NCBI RefSeq assembly: GCF_023091745.1
Contig: NC_068913.1
Coordinates: forward strand, 30,572,501 to 30,636,500
Source: Budorcas taxicolor
Taxonomy: Eukaryota; Chordata; Mammalia; Artiodactyla; Bovidae
Length of the DNA: 64,000 bases
Direction: 5' to 3'
Positions 30,999 through 43,016 of this stretch are shown here, in pieces. Numbering within the stretch: the stretch's first letter is position 1; every line of letters begins with the position of its first letter. Under the pieces are notes generated by a model. The model was not told where the DNA came from. It did no database searches and worked only from the letters and a program-made list of their open reading frames with translations. The translations under genes and the position numbers were made by a program.

Positions 30999-32807
30999 AT
31001 CATAAACTTTTGAGAAAGGGTAAAAAAAAAGTTTTAATTGCCCTTGGCATTTCTAGAAGGAAAGTTATGACTTTAGGTGATCAGGAAAGAAGACTTCACT
31101 CAGTAGAGTTGGGTCTGGGGTTTTTATTAGTACTGAAAACTAAGGTGGAAAGTAGAAATTTGTCAGTGGTGATTGAAAAACAAAACTGATTGAAAGTGTG
31201 GCTTGACACTGAAGGAAAAGTAAAAACTGTCATTCACCTCTGGCCTGTTCATTTCTAGAGAGTCTATCAGACTCAAACTGGCTGACATATTACATTCTGC
31301 AACAGCTAACATCTCTGATAAGCTCTATACACAGAGCATCAAATGATTTGTCATTGCTAGATAAGAATGAAAAAGCTTTTTAAAAAGATGAAGGCTTATA
31401 GTAGAAACAACTTTCAGCTTTGTTAGTTCCAAGTGGTTTGATTATGAAAGCAGTGGCTATGCAAAGATCAAAAGATTATGGGCAAAAAAACTTATTTCAG
31501 TATTTTTTAGATGGGCAAAACATACTTATGGATTGGATGATGGGAACTATTTTTATGGGGGTTTTGATCAATTTTGTAAAACCTTCTTAAGGAAAGTTAT
31601 AGGACCAAGAGATTTTAATATCCAAAGAAATAATCTTGGGTTCCTAAATCTAATATTATTTCATTATTATTTTGCTACTCCATTCATTAGGTCTTATTCT
31701 TCCCTGTTATAAACTTTCAGTGGTAATTTGTGTTACTTTCATTTACCAGAGAACCAGGAAAGAACGGACTGTACTAAACACATGCCAGTGCCCATTACAA
31801 AATGAGATAGTTGCAGAACACTTTCATGTGATTTTTATCTTTAGAGTTATATTGCCAGTGATGAGTGAAATATAACTTTATAAGTCTCCTTTTATTCTGT
31901 AGGATATATAAAATTTCCTACTGGGTTTTGAATTGCTGTTTATTTTTTGCTCTGCCATTGTCTATTAGGCATTAGAGAAAGAATTATCATTTTCTAATAT
32001 GATTACAGTATTGTTTAGTACTTGAATCTCAAAATGACTAAAATTGAGACTGTCATAAACTCAACAAGGCAAACAAATAAAGGGGTAATTTCTCATAAAT
32101 AATGAGATTTTCAAGTGATGATCTCTATCTAATAAACATAGTTCTTCAAATTTCCATCTGTCACTACTCACTGTAATAATCTGATTTGGGGAATTCATAA
32201 CTGTTTTGGTTAGGATCTAGGTATAAAGAATCCAGAGTCTGCTAATAATTCATTTCATCATGGGGTTGTTCAGTGATAAGAATTTCCTAAACTAACATGA
32301 GACAGATGCAAGAATCAGCTCAATTTTAAATAATAATTCCTTAATTCTGTATTTCTACTACTTTTACAAGTTATTGAAGACCTTTGGTTAACAAAAATTG
32401 ATTTGATGGCACTTGAAACATACTATCAGTCAAAAGTGTCTATTTGAAATCTCTTTTTCCAGAGTCATATTTTATTAAAAACAGATAGTAATCACTTTAT
32501 TTCTGTCCTTTTTTAGTTGGTAAACATCTCTCCTTTTTTAGTTGAAGAGTATATACTTCATTTTTAGTTCAGTACAATATAGCTTGTGTTCCTTCCACTC
32601 TTACAGTTTTTATTATAATTACTAATAATCAAATCCGAAGATAATTTCCCATCCTATTTTCTTTTATTATCCAGTGGCATAAAACTGTTTAGCAGTTACT
32701 TCTGTGACCTGAATGATAATTTATAATTTAATAGCTCCCTTACTGTATCTTCAAACCTGATGTTTTCTCCTGAGGTTCTATCTCTTATTTCAGATTGCCT
32801 ACTGGTG
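30999..32807. other. Intergenic, no gene seen
   Basis: About 1.8 kb of AT-rich unique sequence. Frames of 64 and 67 codons (30995-31189 and 31672-31875) show no domain and no plausible exon context. Confidence 0.5.
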
Positions 32808-32972
32808 CCTCCAGAAGATCCCCTGGAGGAGGGCATGGCTACCTGTGCCAGTATTCTTGCCTGGAGAATCCCATGGACAGAGGAGCCTGGTGGGCTACAG
32901 TCTATGAGGTTGTAAAGAGTCAGACACAAATGAGCAACTAAGTGCACACACACACACACACACACACATATC
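32808..32972 (+). mobile_element. Bov-tA SINE lacking its head, with (CA)n tail
   Basis: Starts in the middle of the element (agaagatcccctggaggagg) and runs through the Bov-A body to agtcagacacaaatgagcaa and a pure (CA)n tail (about 32945-32968). The tRNA-like head is missing. Confidence 0.9.
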
Positions 32973-32995
32973 TGGATCCCTTATAGGAACTTACA

Positions 32996-33198
32996 GGGTT
33001 TCTCCGTGACTCAGCAGTTAAGAATTCATCTGCAATTTAGGAGACGTGGGCTCACTGGGTTGGGAAAATCCCCTGGAGGAGGGCATGGCAACCCACTGTA
33101 ATATTCTTGCCTGGAGAATCTCATGGACAGAGGACACTGGCAGGCTACAGTCCATGGGGTCACAAAGAGTCAGACGTGACTGACCACAGCACAGCACA
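32996..33198 (+). mobile_element. Bov-tA SINE
   Basis: Head gggtttctccgtgactcagc, body with gcctggagaatctcatggac and terminus gtcagacgtgactgaccaca. It lies just downstream of a second, head-less Bov-tA in the same orientation. Confidence 0.9.
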
Positions 33199-33357
33199 TA
33201 AGAACTTAAAGCCTATAAGTTCAAACCTAAGTACATTCTACAACTTAGTTCTTTTCTGTATAAAATTTGGATAGTGAAAAAGGAACTAATTTGTAGAATG
33301 TATGGTGATAATTCCGTAACGTAGCACAGTACCTAGCATAGACAACGTAGTCAATAA

Positions 33358-33582
33358 TGTTGTTGTTTTTGTTGTTTAGTCATTAATTTGTGTTTGACTC
33401 TTAATGTGCAGCCCCAGGGACTGTAATCCACCAGGCTTCTCTGTCCATGGGATTTCTCAGGCAAGAATACTGGAGCGGGTTGCCATTTCCTCCTCCAGGG
33501 GATCTTCCCAGCCCAAGGATTGAAACCATGTTTCTTACATTGGCAGGTGGGTTCTTTACTACTGAACCACCAGGGAAGTCCA
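33358..33582 (-). mobile_element. Bov-tA SINE
   Basis: Reverse complement: a (GTT)n-like tail, the Bov-A body (tctgtccatgggatttctca) and the head complement ending gaaccaccagggaagtcc. Confidence 0.92.
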
Positions 33583-33796
33583 GCCAGTAATATTAGCTAT
33601 TTAGTATATTAATGATGTCAATACAATTATTTTTAGTTGCTTATTTGATTCCAACCTATACTTTATCTCTTGAATATCTTGGTTTTCCTCACAAAGTGCA
33701 ATTCACTATCTTTGCTCTCAATCCTGCAGCCTAAGCAGTGTCCAAACAAGTCATATTCTTAGTCATTATTAGTTATACTCTGAGCCAATATGGTAT

Positions 33797-34007
33797 CTTT
33801 ATGAAAGTGAAGTTGCTCAGTCGTGTCCGACTCTTTGCGACCCCATGGACTGTAGCCTACCAGGCTCTTCCGTCCATGGGATTTTCCAGGCAAGAATACC
33901 GGAGTGGGTTGCCATTTCTTTCTCCAGGAGATCTTCCCAACCCAGGGATTGAACCCGGGTCTCCTGCACTGTAGGCAGACGCTTCACCATCTGAGCCACT
34001 AGGGAAG
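33797..34007 (-). mobile_element. Bov-tA SINE with 12-base TSD
   Basis: Reverse-complement copy with a well-kept B-box complement (gggattgaacccgggtctcc) and head end (gagccactagggaag). Flanked by ccaatatggtat at 33785-33796 and 34008-34019. The tail side reads ctttatgaaagtgaagttgc rather than a CA or AGC tail. Confidence 0.94.
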
Positions 34008-34019
34008 CCAATATGGTAT

Positions 34020-35453
34020 AGTCAGTCTTAAAACAGCATTTCTGACTAAGCATTCCCTCCCAGACCATTAATGGTTAGTGGATTCTCCTGAGAAGAGTGC
34101 TTTTACACAGTTAGTTTATGATTCAAAACTCATAAAAGTTTGCAATATCTATGTAAACTCTGCAACTGCTTCTCTTTGAAAGATTAGCCATATCACATTC
34201 TACTTGAAAGTTTAGCATTCTCTATATTTCATATTTCCTTCATTTATTTAAGTTTTTCTTACCATATGAATCAACTGTAATTTTATTAAATACTGGAAAA
34301 ATAGGCCACTATAATGAAAAATTGGTCAAAATTGGTTTTAGGATAACCAAGAACAACCAAATCAATTTAAGCCTGTATTATAAGAAAATGTGTGAAATAA
34401 CTGAGAAAAGTGGACATAACCAGAAAAGCCACCCATTTTCAGGATCTCTAGTGGCACAGAAATTCAGAAATGCCTTGTAAACAAATTATCTACTTTAAGT
34501 AGGAGGAATAGAACATCATTTATACTCATACATTATCTTTGTCCCTTAAAAATGCAAGTTCTAATTTTTTAAAATATTTATTAGAGTATAAATTCTCAAG
34601 GTAGTTCCTGTTTCCAAACAAGAAACCCAACAGACCAGCAGATGGCTTGTTTTGTTTTTTCTTCATTTTGTTATTCCACTCTTAGTTTTACAATGGTCCT
34701 CCTCAGATCATCCCCAAGTTAGGAGTTTTTCCTTTTCAAAACCCATTAGTGATTACTGGTGACTGGGTCCTACTACCTCATTCCATGAGATCCAGTAATA
34801 CTAAGTAGCTAGTTAGGAGATGATAACAACTCACAGATCGAGATGCTATGAAATGTGTTTTCAAAGATATAAGGCTATGGCCTAATGTTATCTCCAGAGA
34901 AGTAGAGAAGGTATCCAGAGGGAGAGTTTAGTAATTTAAAAAACTGACACCCGGCAGCTATCCTTAGAACGGCCATGTCCTTTTGGACAGATGCCAGAAT
35001 GTTCTCTGAAATAATTTTTTTAAAGCCCCCAAATTCCTAGTCCATCATAAGCTCTATTCACTGGTTATCATAGATAATTTCCCTCAAACAGTGCTGTTCT
35101 CTGCATATTACTTAAGCATGTGCTGCTTTATGACTCTGCAACAAGCAAAATAAAATCCTTTATTTCCTGAGTTCAAAACTCTAATATAAAATTATTTTAT
35201 AAAATTATATATAAACTCTAAATTTAAAAACAGTATGAACTTGTTTTTTATGCACTTGTCTAGTCATAAGTACACAGTTACACAGTTTCCTCAGCCATTG
35301 GTAAAGTTTGTGGCTCTATACTTAAAATAAATTGTGGAATACACAAGAGGGACCAAAAATATACAAGAACATTCTTTTGAAAGAAAAGAGTTGATGTGAT
35401 GGCTTTTACATTTTCTAAGGTAAATCACTGAGACTTAACATGGGCATTGATAC
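34020..35453. other. Intergenic, no gene seen
   Basis: AT-rich unique sequence; no frame or repeat I can support. Confidence 0.5.
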
Positions 35454-35463
35454 TGAAATTCTG

Positions 35464-36138
35464 AACTAAGAACAGAATTACCATATGGACCAGCAATCCG
35501 ACTTCTGGGCATATATCCAGACAAAACTATAATTCAAAAAGACACATGCACCCCCTAAGTTCAAAGCAGTAATATTCACAATAGCCAAGACATGGAAACA
35601 ACCTAAACATCCATCGACAGAGGAGTGGATAAAGAAGGTGTGGTGCATATATACAACGGAATACTACTCAGCCATAATAAAGAACAAAATAATGCCATTT
35701 GCAGAAACATGGACACAACTAGAGATCATAATACCAAGTGAAATAACTTAGAAAGAAAAAGAGAAATACCATATGATAGCACTTACATGTAGAATCTGAA
35801 ACATGACAGAAATGAGCCTATCCATGAAACACAATCAGAGACACAGACATAGAACATAGACTAGCAGCTGCCAAGGGGGAGGGTTTGTCAGGGGGATGGA
35901 GTGGGAGGTTGCAGTTAGCAGACGTAACCTTTTGTATATGGAATAGTTAAACAACAAGGTCCTACTGTATAGCACAGGGAACTATATTCAGTATCCTGTG
36001 GTAAACCATAATGGAGAAAATATTTTAAAAGAATGCTATATATATATATGTATGTATGTATATATACACACATTGCTGTATGTATAGCAGTAATTAACAG
36101 GGCAAGGTAAATCAACTATACTTCAATTTTCAAAATAT
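35464..36138 (+). mobile_element. LINE-1, 5'-truncated, with 10-base TSD
   Basis: Covers the end of ORF2 (ccatatggaccagcaatccg; tggaaacaacctaaacatcc; ggaatactactcagcc) and a 3'UTR with caaggtcctactgtatagca and aaatcaactatacttcaatt. Flanked by tgaaattctg at 35454-35463 and 36139-36148. A TA/TG microsatellite interrupts it near 36038-36075. No coding capacity. Confidence 0.9.
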
Positions 36139-36148
36139 TGAAATTCTG

Positions 36149-37725
36149 GCCAATCAGCTATTGCTGGAATTTACAGAACAGATTTGAAGTTACCAAGTTA
36201 AACTTCATAGTTGACTGAGAATCCAGCTGTGTTAGCTCAGCCAGAGTATAATAGAAGGTTAGACATGTAGCATCATCTGACACCACGCAGGAAGGGATCT
36301 AGAGAGTGGGGCGGGGAGGACCTTTAACAGAGAAGAGTTGCTCTGCAAATAGTGATTGTCAGAGAAGGGGTGATTGTTATTTTTCACATTGGAAATAGAC
36401 TATTGATATGAAAGGAAAACAATTTCAGCATCAGTTGCAGAAATAATTGCCTTAGTCTCCAATTTGTGTGGTTTGGAGCAGCCAGCAGAGGACCATAACC
36501 CCCATGTCCCAGAGGTGTGAATATCTGTCTGCTTTGTACAGTGAGCCAAATGGCCAATTAAAGTGAATGTGAAAAGGCACGATGCCAAATACAAACACAT
36601 TTTCTGTGGTGGCTATTTTTAACTATATGCACTATCTTTTGACCTATTTCCCCTTGCTTGTTTAACTTCAATGATCACATTCCTAAAGATGACTCGTCTG
36701 AATACTATGCAGATATTTCATTACCAAATTGGGTAAAAGAAGGTGGGTAACAATCCTAAAATAAAGGCTCAGCCTCTTGGCAAGCTCAGACATGACTTGC
36801 AGCGTTTACTTTTCCTGCTTTGCTAGCGGCGTCTCTTCAGTCTCTTGAGTGGAGAAGTCTAATTCCACTTTATATTGCAGTTGTTCCAGGAGGTACTTCT
36901 CAAACAGCATTCACATGAAAACGGAAGTCAGCTTTTCCTCTTTCTTTTTTTAAATAAAATCACCAATGTGTTCTAGGAAGGCCTGATCTGGTTTCTGCAG
37001 TCCCAAAATGCCTAAATGAACCTCAGTTCTGAGTGTGCCAATATAAGTAGATGCAGAAGCACACAAACATATCACGCGCAGGGCTCTAGTGGAACAGCTG
37101 TAAAGGCTAGGGGTGAGCGTGTGGTGACTCCCGCAAGAGGGAAATACGTTATGCCCACTTGGGAAGCCATCGCACAACCATGTGTTGGAATAAGCCCCAA
37201 GATGCTTTACTAAGCATTTCTCATTTTATATCCCATAATCAGGATAAGAAATAGGAGCATTCCTCCATGTTTAGAGGCTGAGGGAGTGAAGAAGACAAGA
37301 GAGAGGGGTTTGCAGTCATTTAAAATCCAGCACCAAGTATGGAGCTCACACTTCTTTGGGAGAGCTATATGGGCACCCAAAAGAGTTTTCTCCCTGATGT
37401 GGTCCACAAATCCTGTTTGACTTTGGTACTTGGGTTGGTAAGTTGAATTTTGCCAGATCAGCTTAGCACTGCCATAGCAGTAAAACAGGAACTCCTCAAT
37501 TTCCATTCTATAGAATTTTAGCACACTGTCACAATGTGAGAAAAGATGGGAGCAAGTTCATGTCCACTTTAAAATGTATATTGCTATAGCAGTATGTTTG
37601 AGAGCTGCCAGTTCATCTACCTTTACCTTGCTATAAGCTTCCATGGAGTAAGGAACATTGCTACCATTATACTCAGTTGTATTTGCGGGAAAAGTTTCTT
37701 TTTAAAAATCTTCCCAAAACACTTT
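36149..37725. other. Intergenic, no gene seen
   Basis: About 1.6 kb of unique sequence with slightly higher GC than its surroundings. The frame of 104 codons on the minus strand (37210-37524) has no recognisable domain. No splice-signal or repeat evidence is strong enough to annotate. Confidence 0.45.
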
Positions 37726-38390
37726 TTATTATTATTATTATTATTATTATTTTACTTTACAATACTGTGTTGGTTTTGCCATACATTGACATGAATCCAC
37801 CACGGGTGTACATAAGTTCCCACTCCTGAAACCCCCCTCCCGCTTCCCTCCCCATACCATCCCTCTGGGTTATCCCCGTGCACCAGCCCCAAGCATCCTG
37901 TATCCTGCGTCGAACCTAGACTGGCGATTTGTTTCTTATATGATATTATACATGTTTCAATGTCATTCTCCCAAATCATCCCGCCCTCTCCCTCTCCCAC
38001 AGAGTCCAAAAGTCTGTTCTGTACATCTGCGTCTCTTTTGCTGTCTCGCATACAGGGTTATCATTACCACCTTTCTAAATTCCATATATATGTGTTAGTA
38101 TACTGTATTGGTGTTTTTCTTTCTGGCTTACTTCACACTGTATAATAGGCTCCAGTTTCATCCACCTCATTAGAATTGATTCAAATGTATTCTTTCTGAT
38201 GGCTGAGTAATACTCCATTGTGTATATGTACCACAGCTTTCTTATCCATTCATCTGCTGATGGACATCTAGGTTGCTTCCATGTCCTGGCTATTATAAAC
38301 AGTGCTGCAATGAACATTGGGGTACACGTGTCTCTTTCAATTCTAGTTTCCTCGGTGTGTATGCCCAGCAGTGGGCTTGCTGGGTCATTA
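37726..38390 (-). mobile_element. LINE-1, 5'-truncated, alternative 3' terminus
   Basis: In + strand order: a (TTA)n-type tail complement (37729-37751), the 3'UTR complement with C-rich tracts (37832-37853 and 37980-37998), then the ORF2 C-terminus on the minus strand (38075-38317), which reads FIIARTWKQPRCPSADEWIR as in the intact L1. The ORF2 part is very similar to the full-length element, but the last bases (tttactttacaatactgtgt, ggttttgccatacattgaca) differ, indicating a different L1 subfamily. It ends at tgggtcatta with no clear duplication. Confidence 0.92.
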
Positions 38391-38392
38391 AT

Positions 38393-38889
38393 ATTGGCTA
38401 TCTTATCTAGAATTTGTAAACCTTTGAGGCAATTAGAATGGAAATTCCTTTTTGAAGATAAATTCTGTGGGCCTCAATTTATTAATTGACATAAAGTAAT
38501 TAAGGAAACAACAAGCTAATAACCAGCTGAAACTAGAACTGAGGTCGGCAGCAATTAGATCAGTTTCCTTCCAGAGGATTATAAAGTCTGGCTTCGGTAT
38601 CTCAAGCAGATCTGTTAAGAGACACAAATTAGGAAAGGCCACACTAAGGACAAGTCCTGCAAACGTATCTGTTGGTTAAATCTTGAGGAAAAGGTGATCA
38701 ATTAAGGTTTTTAAGAAAGGCAATATCAGTATGCAAGTCCAAAACTGAGGCTAAGGTCAAACAATTAAAGAAAAGACATTTTCAGGTCCAAGAGAATAAC
38801 ATGGGATTGAGAACAGCTGAAGCTTAAAAGGTCAAAGTCCAGGTAAAGACAGGAAAAGAATAGGCTTTGATGTCCTAACTTTATTCCTC
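38393..38889. other. Intergenic, no gene seen
   Basis: Unique sequence between an L1 fragment and a DNA transposon relic. Confidence 0.5.
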
Positions 38890-39112
38890 ATTGGTTCTCC
38901 ATTGGGGGTGATTTTGACCTGTGGGGATATTTGGCAGTATCTGGAGATAGTTTTGGTAATCACACTGGAAGTTAGAGGGTGGCTGCTCTTCACATCTGTT
39001 AGGGAGAGTCTGCTAGACATCCTACCATGCACAGGACAGCGCTTCACCACAAAAAATTATCCATTCCAAATTGTCAATAGTGCTGAGGTTGAGAAACACT
39101 GCGTACTGTAGG
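38890..39112 (+). mobile_element. MER20-like hAT-Charlie DNA transposon
   Basis: Non-autonomous element of about 220 bases. It runs from ggttctccattgggggtgat through ggggatatttggcagtatct and catcctaccatgcacaggac to tcaatagtgctgaggttgag. The ends form a diverged inverted pair (ggttctc and gagaaac). Family named from memory of the consensus. It is inactive in mammals, and copies of MER20 have been reported as regulatory sequence in some placental tissues. Confidence 0.75.
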
Positions 39113-39947
39113 GTAGTCATCTGGTAAATGCTAGATCAGCTTGATTTCAAAGGAGAAAGTTAGGATATCAGACAATTTACTCTACCACTCTGGGACAGCC
39201 TCTGACTTGTTTCTTCAGGAGGCAGATCAGGCTGTAGGAGGTTGGATGGAAAAAGAGGACTTAAAGAGAAGCATGTGTCTTTTCTCTCCCCTGTGTTCAC
39301 TCTACATGAAGATGATTTATATAGATATTGTTTTCTCCTTTTCCATTCATTGTACATGTTTTTAAGATTGGTTTTTAATTTATTTTTTATCAGGGGATGG
39401 AGTGGAACCATTTGTGATATAATTATTAGCCCCTAGCTGTAAGGGTCATATATTTTAAATTATATTGTATCAAATTTTGGAAACTGTGTACTATTATAAG
39501 GGAGATGTTAAATAAATATTCAGTTTTGTATATCCTTTTCTGGCTGCTCAGTAAATGCAGGCATATCCACAGATTCAAATCAGCACTGGCTGTAGAGGAA
39601 GAAAGCAATGTATAATTAAGTGGGAATCTACAAAAACCCATGGCTTTGCTGACTGGCTCCACTGAAAGCAATTGTGCCCTGTGTTTTCTTGCTTAATCCG
39701 CATTTGCAAGGAAGCCTTCTGCCAACAGCATCTATCTCATGCTGGGGAACTGGCCTTCTGCTCTGAGCACATTTAAAAAGAGATATTTTCCATTTTCTCT
39801 TTTTGTATTGAGAGTATGAGCTAAACACACACAAGCTGCAAAGAATAAGAAAATGGAACCAGGAAATTTAGGTTCATTTAACATTTACTGAAAAAGACCT
39901 AGCTCAAGGTTGTTTAAGGCAGGCAATCACTTGCCTCCTATTATCTA
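39113..39947. other. Intergenic, no gene seen
   Basis: Unique sequence; overlapping short frames on both strands have no domain. Confidence 0.5.
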
Positions 39948-40380
39948 GACCTGCACTATCCAATTTAGTAGTAAATATGGTTATTTAAACTTGAAAAATT
40001 AAAATTAATTAAAAATTCACTTCTTCAGCTGTACTAGCCATAGTTCAAGTGCAAAGACAGTGGCTTTGTTGTTGGTGATGGTGTTTAGTCACTAACTTGT
40101 GTCCAACTCTGGTGACTCCATGGACTACAGCCTACCAGGCTATATAGTTCATGGACTACAGGCCACCAGGCTTCTCTGTGCATGGGATTTCCCAGGCAAG
40201 AATACTGGAGTGGGTTGCCATTTCCTTCTCCAGGGGATCTTCCCAACCCAGGGATCAAACCCATGTCTCCTGCATTGGCAGGTGGGTTCTTTACCCCTGA
40301 GCCACTAGGAAAGCCTCTAGTAGCTACTATAATTGGTAGTATAGAACATTTACATTATCACAGGAAGTTTCATTAGAGAA
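39948..40380. repeat. Old dispersed repeat split by a Bov-tA
   Basis: The left part (cctgcactatccaatttagt, ctgtactagccatagttcaa) and the right part (tagtagctactataattggt, atagaacatttacattatca) belong to a mammalian medium-reiterated repeat with an inverted ctgtccaat / attggacag organisation. The Bov-tA at about 40060-40316 separates them. I do not name the family. Confidence 0.55.
40060..40316 (-). mobile_element. Bov-tA SINE with internal duplication
   Basis: Reverse-complement copy with a GTTGTTGGTG tail and a head end gagccactaggaaagcc. The 23-base block catggactacagcctaccag(gct) at 40119-40141 recurs at 40150-40172 after an 8-base spacer atatagtt, making the element longer than usual. 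Confidence 0.92.
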
Positions 40381-40636
40381 TGCTCTTCCAGGTAGGTGAA
40401 TCAACAGTTGGTAGCAATGTGAAAACTCTGCTAAAGGCCAGAGGGCACTTTCCTCAGCATGAAAAGTACCTCTGCATGGTCACTTGAAGGCTCTGCCTAG
40501 TAGACAATAACTGTAGTAGTCTCAACTCCATGTTTTTGCATTAAATTCATTCAATGATTACTTATACAATATCTGCTATAGGTCAGGCACAATTCTTGGT
40601 ACTGGGGATAGAAATGAACAGAAACGATAATGTCCT

Positions 40637-40822
40637 TGGACTTTCCTGGTGGCTCAATAGGAAAGAATCTGCCTGCCAATGCAGGAGAAACAGGTTTGAT
40701 TACTGGGTCAAGAAGATCCCCTAGAGAAAGAAATGGCATCTCACTCCTATATTTTTGCCTGGGGAATCCCATGGACAGAGGAGCCTGGCAGGGAGTCCAT
40801 GGAGTCAGAAAAGAAGATGGTC
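40637..40822 (+). mobile_element. Bov-tA SINE
   Basis: Head actttcctggtggctcaata, B-box relic (caggtttgattactg) and a body with a small deletion near ggcagggagtccatgg. It ends at gtcagaaaaga and is followed at once by an oppositely oriented copy. Confidence 0.9.
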
Positions 40823-41002
40823 ACTCAGCCGTGTCTGACTCCTTGAGACCCCACAGACTACACAGTCCATGGAATTCTCCAGGCCAGAACACTGGAGTGG
40901 GGAGCGTTTCCCTTCTCCAGGGGGTCTTCCCCACCCAGGGATCGAACTCAGGTCTCCTGCATGGCGGGCAGATTCTTTACCAGCTGAGCCACCAGGGAAG
41001 CC
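40823..41002 (-). mobile_element. Bov-tA SINE
   Basis: Reverse-complement copy: cactcagccgtgtctgactc, body, then the complete head complement ctgagccaccagggaagccc. It forms an inverted pair with the copy just upstream. Confidence 0.92.
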
Positions 41003-41122
41003 CAAGAATACTGGAGTGGGTAGCCTATCCCTTCTCCAGGAGATCCTCCTGACCCAGGAACCAAACCAAGGTCTCGTGCATTGCAGGCAGATTCTTTACC
41101 AACCGAGCTATGAGGGAAGCCC
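41003..41122 (-). mobile_element. Bov-tA SINE, partial
   Basis: Starts abruptly at aagaatactggagtgggtag directly after the previous copy's head end and runs to gagctatgagggaagccc. The 3' part of the element is missing, so the two heads lie in tandem. Confidence 0.9.
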
Positions 41123-41339
41123 AAAGACTTGGATGCAAGTTAGCAACTAAAGCAACACTGGTGATAATGTCCATGCCTTCAAAGATGTTAAATTCTAGCA
41201 AGGAAATCCAATAATACATACATAAATGATATAATACCTACTATATGTGCCTAAGTACATATACCAAAAATATACTAGGAAATGACTATTGTTAAGAAAT
41301 ATAAGGGAATGAGAGGGATAATGTGATGGGGTGGTAGAT

Positions 41340-42440
41340 CATTTCAAATAGAGTTTCAAGGCAGACTCTTCTGAGGAGAAGAATACTTGAGTACCTACCT
41401 CAAGGCAATGAGGAATGACCCATGATTATATGTGAGGCAAAACATTCTAGACAAAGGAAATAGAGAAAACAAAGGCTCTCAGGTGGAAACTTTCTGAAGT
41501 CCAAGGAGAGACACATGACTAGCATAGAGAAAGAAAGAAGAAGGTTTGTAAGAAATGAGGTTGGTTATGGGTCATGTCCAGTGTGTGTGTGTGTGTGTGT
41601 GTGTATTATAAGCATGGTGAATTTGAGTTTTGTTCTAAGAAATATTGGAAGACTTTTTAGTGTTTGAGTAGTGGAATGACAGGATCAGATTTACATTATT
41701 TAAAATTTCCTCTGGCTGCTGTCTGGAGAATTGGCGGGCAAGAATGCAAGTAGTGTGACCATTGTAAGCTGGGTAGGAAATAATGGTGGTTTCGGTTAGA
41801 GTGTTAACACTGAAGGAAATGAGAAAGTCATTCAATTCAAAAGAAAAACTGGAACCAAAGAACTAACAAGGGTTAACTGATTATTTGAACGTACGCTCTA
41901 ACATTAAAGAGGTCAAGAGTGATTTCAAGGCTTTGTTTCAATAACTGAGTAAATGGCAATGTGACATTTATTGAGATTAGGGAGTCTAAGAGATTAGCAG
42001 ATTCAAGGTTAAGTGCGGTGATCATGAGTTCACCATGGGAAAGATTTAATATGAGATACTTATTGAACATCTAAGAAGAAGTTTTTAGTAAGTAACTTAA
42101 TAAAAACTCCTGAAGGTCATAAAAGAGGTTCATAAAAGAAATTTGAATGTTTTCAACACACATACGGAATTCACAACTGAATATTTACTAGAGATCACAA
42201 AGAGAATAGGTATAGACAGGAAAGAGACACCCAAGGGCTGAATCCTGGATATTTTAATTGGTAGTAAGTTGAGAAGAAAAGGAAAAACAAGTGCAGAAGA
42301 CTAACAAGTAACCGTTCAATGAGCATAATGGTGTCTTAAGAGGCCAAGGGAAGAATTCATGTTAAAAAGGAGAATGGGCAGCCATATCAAATAATGATAA
42401 GCTGATTGAGAGGAAAACTGAACATTTTCCATTTGTGGAA
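41340..42440 (+). repeat. Ancient mammalian dispersed repeat
   Basis: Phrases such as tggaatgacaggatcagatt, cctctggctgctgtctggag, gacatttattgagattaggg and catgagttcaccatgggaaa occur in the order of a mammal-wide repeat I recognise by sequence but cannot name with certainty. It is strongly diverged and broken by a (TG)n run at 41581-41604. Confidence 0.4.
41581..41604. repeat. (TG)n microsatellite
   Basis: About twelve TG units. Confidence 0.95.
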
Positions 42441-42955
42441 TGAATACAATTTTCCTCATTAATCTTTGCTTTTGATAGTGATACATTTTTAGTATTAAAT
42501 CTTTTATTTTTTAGATCAGTCTATAACAGGTCATTTATACAACTGTGTGTGAAAGACCTATAGCACGTTAAGACAGATGTTCTACCACGGTAGAGACAGC
42601 ATTCTAATAGCATTTCCGGAACTTCTCGGCATAATCCTTCTATATCCACTCTGCTGTTGTCCTTAGAAGACAATCTTTAAACATAAACTTGTTAGAAACA
42701 TTCTAAAGCCACGAACTATGGGGCTTTGCCAACTCTAGACATAAACATCTTCTCATTTAAGAATTCATGTCCTCATTATTTAAAAAAAAAAAAAAAAAAA
42801 GGCAACAGATCACCAGTGTGACTACAGACCAACGCAGGTACCACGTGGTCCTGATTTGCTTCAAGTAAGTACCAAAACACCAAAATAAAACCTTAAATAG
42901 AAATTACACTGCTTACTTTATTGGTGACTGATTATATTGATAATACACCCCTATT
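42441..42955. other. Intergenic with a poly(A) run
   Basis: No gene. A run of about 20 A residues lies at 42781-42800 without a recognisable element before it. Confidence 0.5.
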
Positions 42956-42961
42956 AGTGCC

Positions 42962-43010
42962 CCAGAGTCGGACACGACTGAAGCAACTTAGCAGCAGCAG
43001 CAGCAGCAGC
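42962..43010 (+). mobile_element. Bov-A2 3' stub
   Basis: Only the last part of the SINE (agagtcggacacgactgaag) and an AGC repeat tail are present. Flanking agtgcc at 42956-42961 and 43011-43016 suggests a severely 5'-truncated insertion rather than later loss. Confidence 0.85.
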
Positions 43011-43016
43011 AGTGCC

